Shown in pieces: positions 35,773 to 46,837 of a stretch of DNA of 55,121 bases (its first letter is position 1; each line of letters begins with the position of its first letter). Made by a program: the position numbers and the translations under genes. Under the pieces are notes generated by a model. It was given only the letters and a program-made list of their open reading frames with translations, ran no database searches and was not told the DNA's origin. This DNA is from Pseudomonas sp. ACM7 (GTDB lineage Bacteria; Pseudomonadota; Gammaproteobacteria; Pseudomonadales; Pseudomonadaceae): NCBI RefSeq assembly GCF_004136015.1, contig NZ_CP024866.1, positions 5,893,023-5,948,143 of the forward strand, given 5' to 3'.

Positions 35773-37083
35773 ATGCAACCTTCTGTAAAAGCTCTGCTTG
35801 CCCTCACCTGCATGACCCTCAGCAGCGTCAGCCTCGGCGCCCAGACCCTGACCATCGCCACCGTCAACAACAGCGACATGATCCGCATGCAAAAACTCTC
35901 GAAAACCTTCGAGGCCGAGCACCCGGACATCAAGCTCAATTGGGTGGTGCTGGAAGAAAATGTCCTGCGCCAACGCCTGACCACCGACATCGCCACTCAG
36001 GGCGGACAGTTCGATGTACTGACCATTGGCATGTACGAAGCCGCACTCTGGGGCGCCAAGGGTTGGCTGGAGCCGATGAAGGATTTGCCGGCCAGCTACG
36101 CCCTCGACGATGTGTTTCCATCGGTGCGTGAAGGCCTGTCGGTCAAGGGTTCGCTCTATGCCTTGCCCTTCTACGCTGAAAGCTCCATCACCTATTACCG
36201 TACCGACCTGTTCAAGGAAGCCGGGCTGACCATGCCCGAGCATCCGACCTGGACCCAGATCAGTGAATTCGCCAGCAAGCTCACCAATAAGGATAAAGAA
36301 CAGTACGGCATTTGCCTGCGCGGCAAGGCCGGTTGGGGCGAGAACATGGCGCTGATCACCACCGTCGCCAATGCCTATGGTGCGCGCTGGTTCGATGAGC
36401 AGTGGAAGCCGGAATTCACCGGCCCCGAGTGGAAAAACGCGCTGAACTTCTACGTCGACACCATGAAGAACTCCGGTCCACCGGGTGCATCGAGCAACGG
36501 TTTCAACGAAAACCTCGCGCTGTTTAACAGTGGCAAGTGCGCGATCTGGGTTGATGCCAGCGTCGCCGGTTCCTTCGTCACCGACAAGACCCAAAGCAAG
36601 GTCAGCGACCACGTCGGCTTCACCTACGCACCGCACGAGACCACCGACAAGGGCTCGGCTTGGTTGTATTCCTGGGCGCTGGCGATTCCGACCAGTTCCA
36701 AGGCCAAGGACGCCGCGAAAACCTTCAGCGCCTGGGCCACTTCCAAGGAATATGGCGCTTTGGTTGCCGAGAAAGACGGCATTGCCAACGTGCCGCCAGG
36801 TACTCGCGCTTCGACGTACAGCGATGAGTACATAAAGGCTGCGCCGTTCGCCAAGGTGACCCTCGAGTCGCTGAAAGCTGCGGACCCGAGCAAACCGACC
36901 CTCAAGCCCGTGCCGTATATCGGCATCCAGTTGGTGACCATTCCTGAATTCCAGGCCGTGGGCACCCAGGTCGGCAAGCTGTTCTCGGCGGCACTGATCG
37001 GCCAGACCACGGTCGACCAGGCCCTGACCGCTGCCCAGTCAACCACAGAACGTGAAATGAAGCGCGCCGGTTACCCCAAGTAA
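35773..37083 (+). CDS. mtlE: Polyol ABC transporter substrate-binding protein MtlE
   Basis: 436 residues. A cleavable signal peptide (ALLALTCMTLSSVSLGAQ) exports it to the periplasm. The family 1 solute-binding fold is visible in TLTIATVNNSDMIRMQKLSK, FDVLTIGMYEAALWGAKGW and LYALPFYAESSITYYRTDLF. It binds mannitol and related polyols for MtlFGK. It is the first gene of the operon, with AAGGAG upstream, and is followed by a REPIN before mtlF. Confidence 0.94.
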   Translation: MQPSVKALLALTCMTLSSVSLGAQTLTIATVNNSDMIRMQKLSKTFEAEHPDIKLNWVVLEENVLRQRLTTDIATQGGQFDVLTIGMYEAALWGAKGWLEPMKDLPASYALDDVFPSVREGLSVKGSLYALPFYAESSITYYRTDLFKEAGLTMPEHPTWTQISEFASKLTNKDKEQYGICLRGKAGWGENMALITTVANAYGARWFDEQWKPEFTGPEWKNALNFYVDTMKNSGPPGASSNGFNENLALFNSGKCAIWVDASVAGSFVTDKTQSKVSDHVGFTYAPHETTDKGSAWLYSWALAIPTSSKAKDAAKTFSAWATSKEYGALVAEKDGIANVPPGTRASTYSDEYIKAAPFAKVTLESLKAADPSKPTLKPVPYIGIQLVTIPEFQAVGTQVGKLFSAALIGQTTVDQALTAAQSTTEREMKRAGYPK

Positions 37084-37101
37084 CCCCGCAGCTATCGCCT
37101 T

Positions 37102-37208
37102 CTGTGGGAGCGAGCTTGCTCGCGATGACGGCCTCCCATTCAACATTGTGGGTGACTGATCCACCGCCATCGCGAGCAAGTCGGATCGCCGCACCGTCGC
37201 TCCCACAG
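37102..37208. repeat. REP pair between mtlE and mtlF
   Basis: The left REP reads TGTGGGAGCGAGCTTGCTCG. The right one is a longer variant: CGCGAGCAAG, then TCGGATCGCCGCACCGT, then CGCTCCCACAG. Placement just after the binding-protein gene resembles the malE-malF REP of E. coli, which protects upstream mRNA. Confidence 0.88.
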
Positions 37209-37244
37209 GATCTTCATAGGTCTGCATGAATCGGTTCTATCGCC

Positions 37245-38171
37245 ATGAATATTTCAACTGCCAAAGCTCACATGGACATTCCCCAACCGGTGCGTAAAAG
37301 CCGGTTGGCCAACCCCGGCTGGTTTCTGGTCAGCCCCTCGGTGGCGTTGTTGTTGCTGTGGATGATCGTGCCGCTGGGCATGACCGTTTACTTCTCGCTG
37401 ATCCGCTACAACCTGCTCTACCCTGGTGAGAACGAGTTCGTCGGGCTGGAGAACTTCAGCTACTTCCTCAGTGACTCGGGTTTCCTGCCCGGCGCCACCA
37501 ACACCTTGTTGCTGGTCGGCAGCGTGCTGCTGATCAGCGTGGTGTTCGGCGTGTTGATCAGTGCGCTGCTGGAGGCCAGTGAGTTTCTCGGTCGCGGCAT
37601 CGTACGGGTGATGCTGATCTCGCCATTTTTCATCATGCCCACCGTCGGTGCGCTGATCTGGAAGAACCTGATTTTCCACCCGGTCTCGGGGATCCTTGCC
37701 TACGTCTGGAAGCTGTTCGGCGCGCAGCCGGTGGACTGGCTGGCGCATTACCCGCTGCTGTCGATCATCATCATTGTGTCCTGGCAATGGCTGCCGTTCG
37801 CGATCCTGATCCTGATGACCGCCATGCAGTCCCTCGACCAGGAGCAGAAAGAAGCCGCGCGCCTCGACGGTGCCGGGCCGATCGCGATCTTCTGGCACCT
37901 GACCCTGCCGCACCTGGCACGCCCGATTGCGGTGGTGGTGATGATCGAAACCATCTTCCTGCTCTCGGTGTTCGCCGAAATCTTCACCACCACCAACGGC
38001 GGCCCCGGCTACGCCTCGACCAACCTCGCCTACCTGATCTACAACCAGGCGCTGGTGCAGTTCGACGTCGGCATGGCGTCCGCCGGTGGCTTGATCGCGG
38101 TGGTGATCGCCAACATCGCAGCCATCGTGCTGGTGCGGATGATCGGCAAAAACCTGACAGACAAAGCCTGA
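37245..38171 (+). CDS. mtlF: Polyol ABC transporter permease MtlF
   Basis: 308 residues with six predicted membrane helices, starting with WFLVSPSVALLLLWMIVPLG. The cytosolic EAA loop that docks the ATPase is EAARLDGAGPIAIFWHLTLP. It pairs with MtlG in the inner membrane. The ribosome site is weak. It ends 10 bases before mtlG. Confidence 0.94.
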   Translation: MNISTAKAHMDIPQPVRKSRLANPGWFLVSPSVALLLLWMIVPLGMTVYFSLIRYNLLYPGENEFVGLENFSYFLSDSGFLPGATNTLLLVGSVLLISVVFGVLISALLEASEFLGRGIVRVMLISPFFIMPTVGALIWKNLIFHPVSGILAYVWKLFGAQPVDWLAHYPLLSIIIIVSWQWLPFAILILMTAMQSLDQEQKEAARLDGAGPIAIFWHLTLPHLARPIAVVVMIETIFLLSVFAEIFTTTNGGPGYASTNLAYLIYNQALVQFDVGMASAGGLIAVVIANIAAIVLVRMIGKNLTDKA

Positions 38172-38181
38172 GGCCTGCGCC

Positions 38182-39012
38182 ATGACCCTTCAACAATCCC
38201 GCCGCCTGCAAAGCCTGCTGCTCGGCACCCTGGCCTGGGCCATCGCGATCCTGATCTTCTTCCCGATCTTCTGGATGGTGATGACCAGTTTCAAAACCGA
38301 AATCGATGCGTTCGCCACGCCGCCGCAGTTCATCTTCACGCCGACGCTTGCGAACTACCTGCACATCAACGAGCGCAGTGATTACTTCAGCTTCGCCTGG
38401 AACTCGGTGGTGATTTCCTTCAGCGCCACAGCTCTGTGCCTGCTGATCGCGGTGCCGGCGGCCTACTCGATGGCGTTCTACGAAACCAAACGCACCAAAG
38501 GCACGCTGCTGTGGATGCTCTCCACCAAGATGCTGCCACCGGTGGGCGTGCTGATGCCGATCTACTTGCTGGCCAAGAGTTTCGGCCTGCTCGATACGCG
38601 CATCGCGCTGATCGTGATCTACACGCTGATCAACCTGCCGATCGTGGTCTGGATGATTTACACCTACTTCAAGGACATCCCCAAGGACATCCTCGAAGCC
38701 GCGCGCCTGGACGGTGCCACGCTGTGGCAGGAAATGGTCCGGGTGCTGCTGCCGATCGCCAAGGGTGGCCTGGCGTCCACGGTGCTGTTGTCGCTGATCC
38801 TGTGCTGGAACGAGGCGTTCTGGTCCTTGAACCTGACCTCGTCGAAAGCCGCGCCGCTGACCGCATTGATCGCCTCGTACTCCAGTCCCGAAGGTCTGTT
38901 CTGGGCCAAGTTGTCGGCGGTGTCGACGCTGGCCTGCGCGCCGATCCTGATCTTCGGCTGGATCAGCCAGAAACAATTGGTCCGCGGTCTGTCGTTCGGC
39001 GCCGTGAAATGA
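38182..39012 (+). CDS. mtlG: Polyol ABC transporter permease MtlG
   Basis: 276 residues with six membrane helices; the EAA loop reads EAARLDGATLWQEMVRVLLP. This MalG-type permease is the partner of MtlF. It is separated from mtlK by a REPIN that lies inside the operon. Confidence 0.94.
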   Translation: MTLQQSRRLQSLLLGTLAWAIAILIFFPIFWMVMTSFKTEIDAFATPPQFIFTPTLANYLHINERSDYFSFAWNSVVISFSATALCLLIAVPAAYSMAFYETKRTKGTLLWMLSTKMLPPVGVLMPIYLLAKSFGLLDTRIALIVIYTLINLPIVVWMIYTYFKDIPKDILEAARLDGATLWQEMVRVLLPIAKGGLASTVLLSLILCWNEAFWSLNLTSSKAAPLTALIASYSSPEGLFWAKLSAVSTLACAPILIFGWISQKQLVRGLSFGAVK

Positions 39013-39021
39013 ATCAAAAGC

Positions 39022-39110
39022 AAAAGATCGCAGCCTGCGGCAGCTCAGGGGCACCGCATCGGCCGGACGTTCCGTGTAGGTGCTGCCGAAGGCTGCGATC
39101 TTTTGATCTT
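39022..39110. repeat. REPIN between mtlG and mtlK
   Basis: Arms start AAAAGATCGCAGCCTGCGGC and end GCCGAAGGCTGCGATCTTTT, flanking a spacer of about 35 bases. One arm has small changes from the other. It lies inside the operon, nearly touching the mtlK ribosome site. Confidence 0.88.
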
Positions 39111-39138
39111 AAAAAACAACAAGCGGAGGCCCACCACC

Positions 39139-40242
<1,104 letters not shown>

Positions 40243-40257
40243 TTTCGAGACCTTGTG

Positions 40258-41730
40258 ATGAAACTCAATAAACAAAACCTCAACCGCCTCGCCCCCGAGG
40301 TGGTCCTGCCCGCCTACGCCCTGAGCGACACCCGCCAAGGCATCGCGCACATCGGTGTCGGCGGTTTCCACCGGGCGCATCAGGCGTATTACACCGATGC
40401 GTTGATGAATACCGGCGAAGACCTGGACTGGGCGATTTGCGGCGTCGGTCTGCGCGCCGAAGACCGCCGCGCCCGGGACGATCTCAAAGAGCAGGATTAC
40501 CTCTTCACCCTGTTCGAGCTGGGCGATACCGACGACGCCGAAGTCCGGGTCATTGGCGCGATTCGCGACATGCTGCTGGCCGAAGACGGTGCGCAAGCGC
40601 TGATCGACAAACTCGCCAGCCCCGAGATCCGTATCGTTTCGCTGACCATTACCGAAGGCGGCTACTGCATCGACGACAGCAACGGCGAGTTCATGGCCCA
40701 ACTGCCGCAGATCCAGCACGATCTGGCACACCCGAACGCACCGAAAACCGTGTTCGGTTTTCTCTGCGCCGCGCTGGCCAAACGTCGTGCAGCCGGCACG
40801 CCTGCGTTCACCTTGATGTCCTGCGATAACCTGCCGCACAACGGCGCGGTCACTCGCAAAGCGTTACTGGCATTCGCCGCCCTGCGCGATGCCGAACTGG
40901 GGGACTGGATCGCCACCAACGTGAGTTTCCCCAATGCCATGGTCGACCGCATCACGCCGATGACCAGCACCGAACACAAGCTGCAACTGCACGATAAACA
41001 CGCTATCGACGACGCCTGGCCGGTGGTCTGCGAACCGTTTGTGCAGTGGGTGCTGGAAGACAAGTTCGTCAATGGTCGTCCGGCCTGGGAAAAGGTCGGC
41101 GTGCAGTTCACTGACGACGTCACGCCTTATGAAGAGATGAAGATCAAACTGCTCAACGGCAGTCACCTCGCACTCACTTATCTGGGTTTTTTGAAGGGTT
41201 ACCGCTTCGTTCACGAAACCATGAACGACCCGCTGTTCGTGCGCTACATGCGTGCCTATATGGACCTGGACGTGACCCCGCAGTTGTCACCCGTGCCGGG
41301 GATTGACCTGACCGAGTACAAAAACACCCTGGAAGCACGCTACTCCAACCAGGCGATTGCCGATCAGCTGGAGCGCGTGTGTTCGGACGGTTCGTCGAAG
41401 TTTCCGAAGTTCACGGTGCCGACGATCAATCGATTGATTGCTGATGGACGAGAGACGACGCGTGCGGCATTGGTGGTGGCCGCTTGGGCGTTGTACTTGA
41501 AGGGCGTGGACGAGAATGGCGATACGTATTCCATTCCGGATCCACGGGCGGCGTTCTGCCAGGCACTGGTGACCGATGATGCGTTGATCACCCAGCGGTT
41601 GCTGGAGGTTGAGGAAATTTTTGGTGCCGCGATTCCGCATTCACCGGAGTTCGTGGCGGCGTTTGAGTGGTGCTGTAACAGCTTGCGGGATGTTGGGGTG
41701 ACAAAAACGTTGGAGCGGGTACTGGCGTAA
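40258..41730 (+). CDS. mtlD: Mannitol 2-dehydrogenase MtlD
   Basis: 490 residues. Oxidises D-mannitol to D-fructose (and arabitol to xylulose) with NAD. This polyol-specific long-chain dehydrogenase has the cofactor motif GVGGFHRAHQAYYTD near residue 36. From the ATG at 40258 the catalytic residues fall at N191 (CDNLPHNG), K295, N300 and H303 (KIKLLNGSH), the same numbers as the characterised P. fluorescens enzyme, which supports both function and start. The GTG one codon upstream is less likely. Confidence 0.96.
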   Translation: MKLNKQNLNRLAPEVVLPAYALSDTRQGIAHIGVGGFHRAHQAYYTDALMNTGEDLDWAICGVGLRAEDRRARDDLKEQDYLFTLFELGDTDDAEVRVIGAIRDMLLAEDGAQALIDKLASPEIRIVSLTITEGGYCIDDSNGEFMAQLPQIQHDLAHPNAPKTVFGFLCAALAKRRAAGTPAFTLMSCDNLPHNGAVTRKALLAFAALRDAELGDWIATNVSFPNAMVDRITPMTSTEHKLQLHDKHAIDDAWPVVCEPFVQWVLEDKFVNGRPAWEKVGVQFTDDVTPYEEMKIKLLNGSHLALTYLGFLKGYRFVHETMNDPLFVRYMRAYMDLDVTPQLSPVPGIDLTEYKNTLEARYSNQAIADQLERVCSDGSSKFPKFTVPTINRLIADGRETTRAALVVAAWALYLKGVDENGDTYSIPDPRAAFCQALVTDDALITQRLLEVEEIFGAAIPHSPEFVAAFEWCCNSLRDVGVTKTLERVLA

Positions 41731-41753
41731 GTACGGCGGTGAACCTGCTGCCG

Positions 41754-41845
41754 TCTTCGCGAGCAAGCCCGCTCCCACATTAGATAGCTGGCGTATACAA
41801 CATTTGTGGCCACCTCAGATCAAGTGCGGGAGCGGGCTTGCTCGC
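41754..41845. repeat. REP pair between mtlD and mtlY
   Basis: Left REP: TTCGCGAGCAAGCCCGCTCC; right REP: GCGGGAGCGGGCTTGCTCGC, with a 43-base spacer. It is the third REP structure inside the mtl operon. Confidence 0.87.
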
Positions 41846-41888
41846 TAATGGGTTCAACGAGATCGACCTGACACACCAAGGACATCCC

Positions 41889-43385
41889 ATGGCAAACCAA
41901 CAACTATTCCTCGGCATCGACTGCGGCACCCAAGGCACCAAAGCCATCATCCTCGACGCCGTCAGCGGTCAGGTGCTGGGCCAGGGCGCTGCAGCGCACA
42001 GCCTGATCAGTGGCGCCAATGGCCACCGCGAGCAAGACACCTCGCAATGGCTGGAAGCCTTCGCGCTTGCCACCCGCCGTGCATTGCTCGCGGCAAAGGT
42101 CGACGGCCAGGACATCCTCGGCATCGGCGTTTCCGGCCAGCAACATGGGTTGGTGCTGCTCGACGATCAGGGCCAGGTGCTGCGTCCGGCCAAACTCTGG
42201 TGTGACACCGAATCCACCCCGGAAAACGACCGTCTGCTGACCCATCTGGGTGGCGAAAAAGGCTCGCTGGAACGCCTCGGCGTTGTGATCGCGCCGGGCT
42301 ACACCGTCTCAAAACTGCTCTGGAGCAAAGAACAACATCCAAAGATTTTCGCTCGCATCGCGCGCATCCTGCTGCCCCACGACTACCTCAACTATTGGCT
42401 CACCGGCCGCAGTTGCAGCGAGTACGGCGACGCCTCGGGCACCGGCTATTTCAACGTGCGCACCCGCCAGTGGGATTTGCAGCTGCTGCGTGACATCGAT
42501 CCCACCGGGCGACTGCAAGCCGCGCTGCCGGAGCTGATCGACGCTCATCAAGCGGTCGGCACGATCCTGCCGAGCATCGCAGAACACCTGGGCATCAACC
42601 CGCAGGCGCTGGTCTCCAGCGGCGGTGGCGACAACATGATGGGCGCCATCGGCACCGGCAACATCAAGCCCGGCGCTATCACCATGAGCCTCGGTTCTTC
42701 GGGGACGATATACGCCTATGCGGATCAACCGAAGGTCAGTGCGGACGCTTCAGTCGCAACGTTCTGCTCCTCCAGCGGTGGCTGGCTGCCGCTGATCTGC
42801 ACCATGAACCTGACCAACGCGACCGGTGTGATTCGGGAGTTGTTCGAGCTGGATATCGAACAGTTCAATGCCCTCGTCGCGCAAGCACCCATCGGTGCCG
42901 AAGGCGTGTGCATGCTGCCGTTCCTTAACGGCGAGCGCGTCCCCGCCCTGCCCCATGCCACCGGCAGCTTGCTGGGGTTGACGATGACCAACCTGACTCA
43001 GGCCAACCTGTGCCGCGCGGTGGTCGAAGGCACGACCTTCGGTTTGCGTTATGGACTGGACCTGCTGCGCCAGAATGGCTTACAAAGCCGCAGCATCTGC
43101 CTGATCGGCGGCGGCTCGAAAAGCCCGGTGTGGCGGCAGATCGTCGCTGACATCATGAACACCCCAGTCATCTGCACCGAACAAAGCGAAGCCGCGGCCC
43201 TTGGCGCCGCGATTCAGGCCGCGTGGTGCAAGTCCTGGGCAAACGGGCATGAAGACAGTCTGGCGGACCTTTGCGAGCGTTGCGTGAAGCTCGATCCAGC
43301 CAGCGAAACCTTGCCGATGGCAGACAATGTGGCAGCCTGTCAGCAGGCCTACGAACGCTATCAACAGCATGTCGCAACCCTTTAA
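41889..43385 (+). CDS. mtlY: Xylulokinase-type FGGY kinase MtlY
   Basis: 498 residues. The actin-like ATPase fold begins FLGIDCGTQGTKAIILDA; SGQQHGLVLLD is typical of xylulokinase and LIGGGSKSPVWRQIVADI marks the C-terminal domain. It phosphorylates D-xylulose made by MtlD from arabitol. AAGGA stands seven bases before the ATG at 41889; the frame is open to 41838 inside the REP. It ends 13 bases before mtlZ. Confidence 0.93.
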   Translation: MANQQLFLGIDCGTQGTKAIILDAVSGQVLGQGAAAHSLISGANGHREQDTSQWLEAFALATRRALLAAKVDGQDILGIGVSGQQHGLVLLDDQGQVLRPAKLWCDTESTPENDRLLTHLGGEKGSLERLGVVIAPGYTVSKLLWSKEQHPKIFARIARILLPHDYLNYWLTGRSCSEYGDASGTGYFNVRTRQWDLQLLRDIDPTGRLQAALPELIDAHQAVGTILPSIAEHLGINPQALVSSGGGDNMMGAIGTGNIKPGAITMSLGSSGTIYAYADQPKVSADASVATFCSSSGGWLPLICTMNLTNATGVIRELFELDIEQFNALVAQAPIGAEGVCMLPFLNGERVPALPHATGSLLGLTMTNLTQANLCRAVVEGTTFGLRYGLDLLRQNGLQSRSICLIGGGSKSPVWRQIVADIMNTPVICTEQSEAAALGAAIQAAWCKSWANGHEDSLADLCERCVKLDPASETLPMADNVAACQQAYERYQQHVATL

Positions 43386-43398
43386 AGAGTGAATAACT

Positions 43399-44343
43399 AT
43401 GTACCTGGTGTGTGGCGAAGCGCTGTTCGATTTCTTCAGTGAAGACGATGCCAGCGGCCTGGCTTCAAAAGTGAATTTCAAGGCGATTGCCGGCGGCTCG
43501 CCGTTCAATGTCGCGGTGGGTTTGCGCCGTTTGGGCGTGGACGCGGCGCTGTTTGCCGGGTTGTCGACCGACTATCTCGGTCGGCGCTTGCAGCAGGTCC
43601 TGCAGGATGAAGGCGTGCGGCCGGATTACCTGGTGGATTTCGCTGCGCCTACGACCTTGGCGATGGTGGCCGTCGGTGCCAATGGTTCGCCGCATTACAG
43701 CTTCCGGGGTGAAGGCTGCGCGGATCGTCAGCTGAAAACCGAGCATCTGCCGGAACTGGGACCTGAAGTGCGCGGCTTGCATATCGGTTCGTTCTCGCTG
43801 GTGGTGCAACCGATTGCCGACACGCTGTTGGCATTGGTGCAACGGGAAAGCGGCAAACGCTTGATCAGCCTTGATCCCAACGTGCGGCTCAATCCTGAGC
43901 CGAATATCGACCTGTGGCGTTCGCGAATTGCGACCTTGGTTGAGCTGGCCGACCTGATCAAAGTCAGTGATGAAGATTTGAGCCTGTTGTACCCCGAGCA
44001 GGATCCGCAGCGGGTGATTGAAGGCTGGCTGCAGCATCGTTGTCAGTTGGTGTTTCTGACCCGTGGTGGCGAGGGGGCGACGGTGTTCAGCCGCCTGCAT
44101 GGCTCCTGGTCGGTGCCGGCGAGTTCAGTGAAAATCGCCGACACCGTGGGCGCTGGCGATACGTTCCAGGCGGCGTTGATTACCTGGCTGACCGAGCAGC
44201 AGCTGGATTCGGTTGAGGGTGTGCAGCAGCTCAGCCGCGAGCAGATCGACGGGATGTTGAAGTTTGCGGTGCAAGCTGCGGCGCTGACTTGCAGCAAGAC
44301 CGGGCCGGATTTGCCATATCGCCAGGAGTTGGATCTTCGCTGA
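43399..44343 (+). CDS. mtlZ: Fructokinase MtlZ (PfkB family)
   Basis: 314 residues. PfkB-type sugar kinase: GGSPFNVAVGLRRLGVDAAL in the N-terminal half, SLDPNVRLN near 160 and the anion-hole/catalytic-base motif TVGAGDTFQAALITWL near 250. It phosphorylates the fructose produced by MtlD, completing entry of mannitol into central metabolism. It is the last gene of the operon and is followed by a REP pair. Confidence 0.93.
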   Translation: MYLVCGEALFDFFSEDDASGLASKVNFKAIAGGSPFNVAVGLRRLGVDAALFAGLSTDYLGRRLQQVLQDEGVRPDYLVDFAAPTTLAMVAVGANGSPHYSFRGEGCADRQLKTEHLPELGPEVRGLHIGSFSLVVQPIADTLLALVQRESGKRLISLDPNVRLNPEPNIDLWRSRIATLVELADLIKVSDEDLSLLYPEQDPQRVIEGWLQHRCQLVFLTRGGEGATVFSRLHGSWSVPASSVKIADTVGAGDTFQAALITWLTEQQLDSVEGVQQLSREQIDGMLKFAVQAAALTCSKTGPDLPYRQELDLR

Positions 44344-44353
44344 GGCTGATGAT

Positions 44354-44427
44354 CTCTTCGCGAGCAAGCCCGCTCCCACATTCGACCGCGATCCAATGTG
44401 TGTGTGTGGGCTTGCTCGCGAAGGCGG
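44354..44427. repeat. REP pair after mtlZ
   Basis: Left REP CTTCGCGAGCAAGCCCGCTC; right REP GTGGGCTTGCTCGCGAAGGC, shortened and with a TG-rich spacer. It marks the boundary between the mtl operon and the T6SS island. Bases 44428-44590 should hold the vgrG promoter; no sigma-54 site was recognised. Confidence 0.82.
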
Positions 44428-44590
44428 TATCACTTGCACCGCCATCAATCGGGAGTCAACGGCAATGATGGCATAGGATGTTACCGGCTACAGACGACTT
44501 TAGTCGGTAAATGAAGGCTCGTTTCCTTGAACGAGGCGCTTTAATCCTGCACCATCCGCCCCAGCTTATTCAAAGGACGGAATTAAAGGC

Positions 44591-46834
44591 ATGCTGGACG
44601 CGAACGCAACCCATATTTCCCTGACGCTGGAAGGCGTTTCCGTTGACCTTCAGGTACTCAGCTTCGTCGGTCGCGAAACCCTCAACCAGCCGTTCTGCTT
44701 CGACATCGAACTGGTCAGCGCCCGCCCCGACCTGAAACTCGAAGAGTTGCTGCACAAGCCCGGCTGCCTGACCTTCGGCGCCACCGGCAAAGGCATCATC
44801 CACGGTCTGGTGTACCGCATCGAGCAAGGTGACTCCGGCAAAAGCCTGACCCGTTACAGCATCAGCCTGGTGCCGCAACTCGCCTACCTGCGCCACAACC
44901 ATGACCAGCAGATTTTCCAGCATTTAAGTGTGCCGAAGATCATCGCTAAGATCCTTGAAGCGCGCGGCATCCTGGCCGACGCCTACAGCTTCCAGCTCGG
45001 CGCGATCTACCCGGAACGCGATTACTGCGTGCAGTACGACGAGTCCGACCTGCATTTCATCCAGCGTCTGTGCGAAGAAGAAGGCATTCACTTCCACTTC
45101 CAGCACTCGTCCAGCGGTCACAAACTGGTGTTCGGCGATGACCAGACGGTGTTCCGCAAACTCGCGCCCGTGGCCTATCAGCAAGACTCCGGCATGGCCG
45201 CCGAGAAACCGGTGACCAAGCGCTTCAACCTGCGCCTGGAAACCCGCACCACCCGCGTCAGCCGCCGCGATTACGACTTCGAGAAACCGCGCATCCTGCC
45301 CGAGGGCTCCGCCAAAAGCGCGTTCGCCCCGGACCTGGAAGACTACGACTACCCCGGCCGCTTCACCGACCGCGAACGCGGCAAGCAACTGGCAACCCGC
45401 GCCCTGGAACGCCACCGCAGCGACTACAAACTTGCCGAAGGCAAAGGTGACGAGCCAACCCTGGTCAGCGGCCACTTCATGGCCCTGAGCGAACACCCGC
45501 GCGCCGAGTGGAACGACCTCTGGCTACTGTTGGAAGTGGTGCACGAAGGCAAACAGCCGCAAGTGCTCGGCGCAAACGTCACCAGCGACGTCACCCAGAA
45601 CAAAGACGATTTCCACCAGGGCTACCGCAACCGCTTCCTCGCCACCCCGTGGGACGCGCACTTCCGCCCTGCCCTCGAACACCCGAAACCCAAAGTCCTG
45701 GGCAGCCAGACGGCCATCGTCACCGGCCCTGCGGGTGAAGAAATCCATTGCGACGAGTACGGCCGCGTCAAAGTCCAGTTCCACTGGGATCGCGAAGGCC
45801 AGGCCGACGACAAGACCAGCTGCTGGCTGCGCGTCGCCACCGGCTGGGCCGGCAATGCCTACGGGGGCATCGCCATCCCGCGCATCGGCATGGAAGTGCT
45901 GGTGTCGTTTATGGAAGGCGACCCCGACCAACCACTGATCACCGGCTGCCTGTACCACAAGGAAAACGTCGTCCCCTACGACCTGCCGGCGAACAAAACC
46001 CGCAGCACCTTCAAGACCCTGAGCTCACCCGGCGGCAACGGTTACAACGAGTTTCGGATTGAAGACAAGAAAGGTGCGGAACAGATTTATCTGCACGCCC
46101 AGCGCGATTGGGATGAAAACATTGAGCATGACCAGAAGATTCGCGTCGGCAACGAGCGACACGACACGGTCGAGGCCAATGTTTTAAGCGAATTCAAGGT
46201 TGAAGAACATCGCATCACCCACCTCGACCGCAAGACTGAAACCCGGGCGGATGATCACCTCACCGTTGGCGTGACCCAGCATGTGAAGGTGGGGACGGCG
46301 CAGTTTGTCGAGGCCGGCCAGGAGATTCACTACAACGCTGGGGAAAAGGTTGTGGTTGAGGGTGGCATGGAGCTGACGGCCAAGGCTGGCGGGAGCTTTG
46401 TGAAGGTGGATGCGGGGGGCGTGACGATCAGTGGCGCCAATGTGAAGGTCAACTCCGGGGGTGGGCCGGGAGCAGGGACTGGTATTCAGATATTGGGGCC
46501 TCTTTTGCCTGGTCTGGCGGACAAGGATAAATTTGGTAAGTTGCTAGAAAGCGCCCCGCGAAGTCATAAGGCCCGCTATCTGCTCCAAGACGAAAAAACA
46601 GGCGAACCGTTAGCGGGAAGTCCCTACACATTGAAACTGGCAGACGGCACACGAATTGCCGGTTACACCAATGAAGAAGGTAAGACCTTTCAGGCCCATA
46701 GCACCAACCCGGCCGAAGTAGAACTGCTGACGCCCATCCGTAAACCCGAGCCTGAGGAGCCATTGATTAGGGCGGGTGAAAGTGCACCGAAAGAAATGAC
46801 CCTGGACTTCAAAAACGCCAACTCGGAGGGCTGA
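44591..46834 (+). CDS. vgrG: Type VI secretion spike protein VgrG with C-terminal adaptor
   Basis: 747 residues. Trimeric tip of the T6SS needle. The gp27-like part (FVGRETLNQPFCFDIELVSA, RDYCVQYDESDLHFIQRLCE) covers about 1-360; the gp5 OB domain (AIVTGPAGEEIHCDEYGRVK, SCWLRVATGWAGNAYGG) about 365-450; the DUF2345 beta-prism extends to about 620. The final 127 residues contain a transthyretin-like stretch (LLQDEKTGEPLAGSPYTLKL), as in VgrGs that load an effector by this domain. The effector gene follows after three bases. From 45463 on the DNA is repeated almost exactly at 49290. No T6SS sheath or baseplate genes are nearby, so this is an orphan vgrG island. Confidence 0.95.
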   Translation: MLDANATHISLTLEGVSVDLQVLSFVGRETLNQPFCFDIELVSARPDLKLEELLHKPGCLTFGATGKGIIHGLVYRIEQGDSGKSLTRYSISLVPQLAYLRHNHDQQIFQHLSVPKIIAKILEARGILADAYSFQLGAIYPERDYCVQYDESDLHFIQRLCEEEGIHFHFQHSSSGHKLVFGDDQTVFRKLAPVAYQQDSGMAAEKPVTKRFNLRLETRTTRVSRRDYDFEKPRILPEGSAKSAFAPDLEDYDYPGRFTDRERGKQLATRALERHRSDYKLAEGKGDEPTLVSGHFMALSEHPRAEWNDLWLLLEVVHEGKQPQVLGANVTSDVTQNKDDFHQGYRNRFLATPWDAHFRPALEHPKPKVLGSQTAIVTGPAGEEIHCDEYGRVKVQFHWDREGQADDKTSCWLRVATGWAGNAYGGIAIPRIGMEVLVSFMEGDPDQPLITGCLYHKENVVPYDLPANKTRSTFKTLSSPGGNGYNEFRIEDKKGAEQIYLHAQRDWDENIEHDQKIRVGNERHDTVEANVLSEFKVEEHRITHLDRKTETRADDHLTVGVTQHVKVGTAQFVEAGQEIHYNAGEKVVVEGGMELTAKAGGSFVKVDAGGVTISGANVKVNSGGGPGAGTGIQILGPLLPGLADKDKFGKLLESAPRSHKARYLLQDEKTGEPLAGSPYTLKLADGTRIAGYTNEEGKTFQAHSTNPAEVELLTPIRKPEPEEPLIRAGESAPKEMTLDFKNANSEG
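45463..46458 (+). repeat. vgrG direct repeat, copy 1
   Basis: This 996-base segment of the complete vgrG matches 49290-50285 with only scattered substitutions and no indel (constant offset 3827). It begins abruptly at GGTCAGCGGCCACTTCATGG and ends near the start of the VgrG C-terminal extension, after which the proteins diverge. Confidence 0.95.
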
Positions 46835-46837
46835 TAT

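Noticed and set aside
37254..39054. Long minus-strand open frames opposite mtlF and mtlG
   Set aside because: Shadows of permease genes; they consist mainly of Gln, His, Arg and Asp.
44428..44590. Sigma-54 promoter for vgrG
   Set aside because: GG is found in several places but no matching GC element at the required distance.
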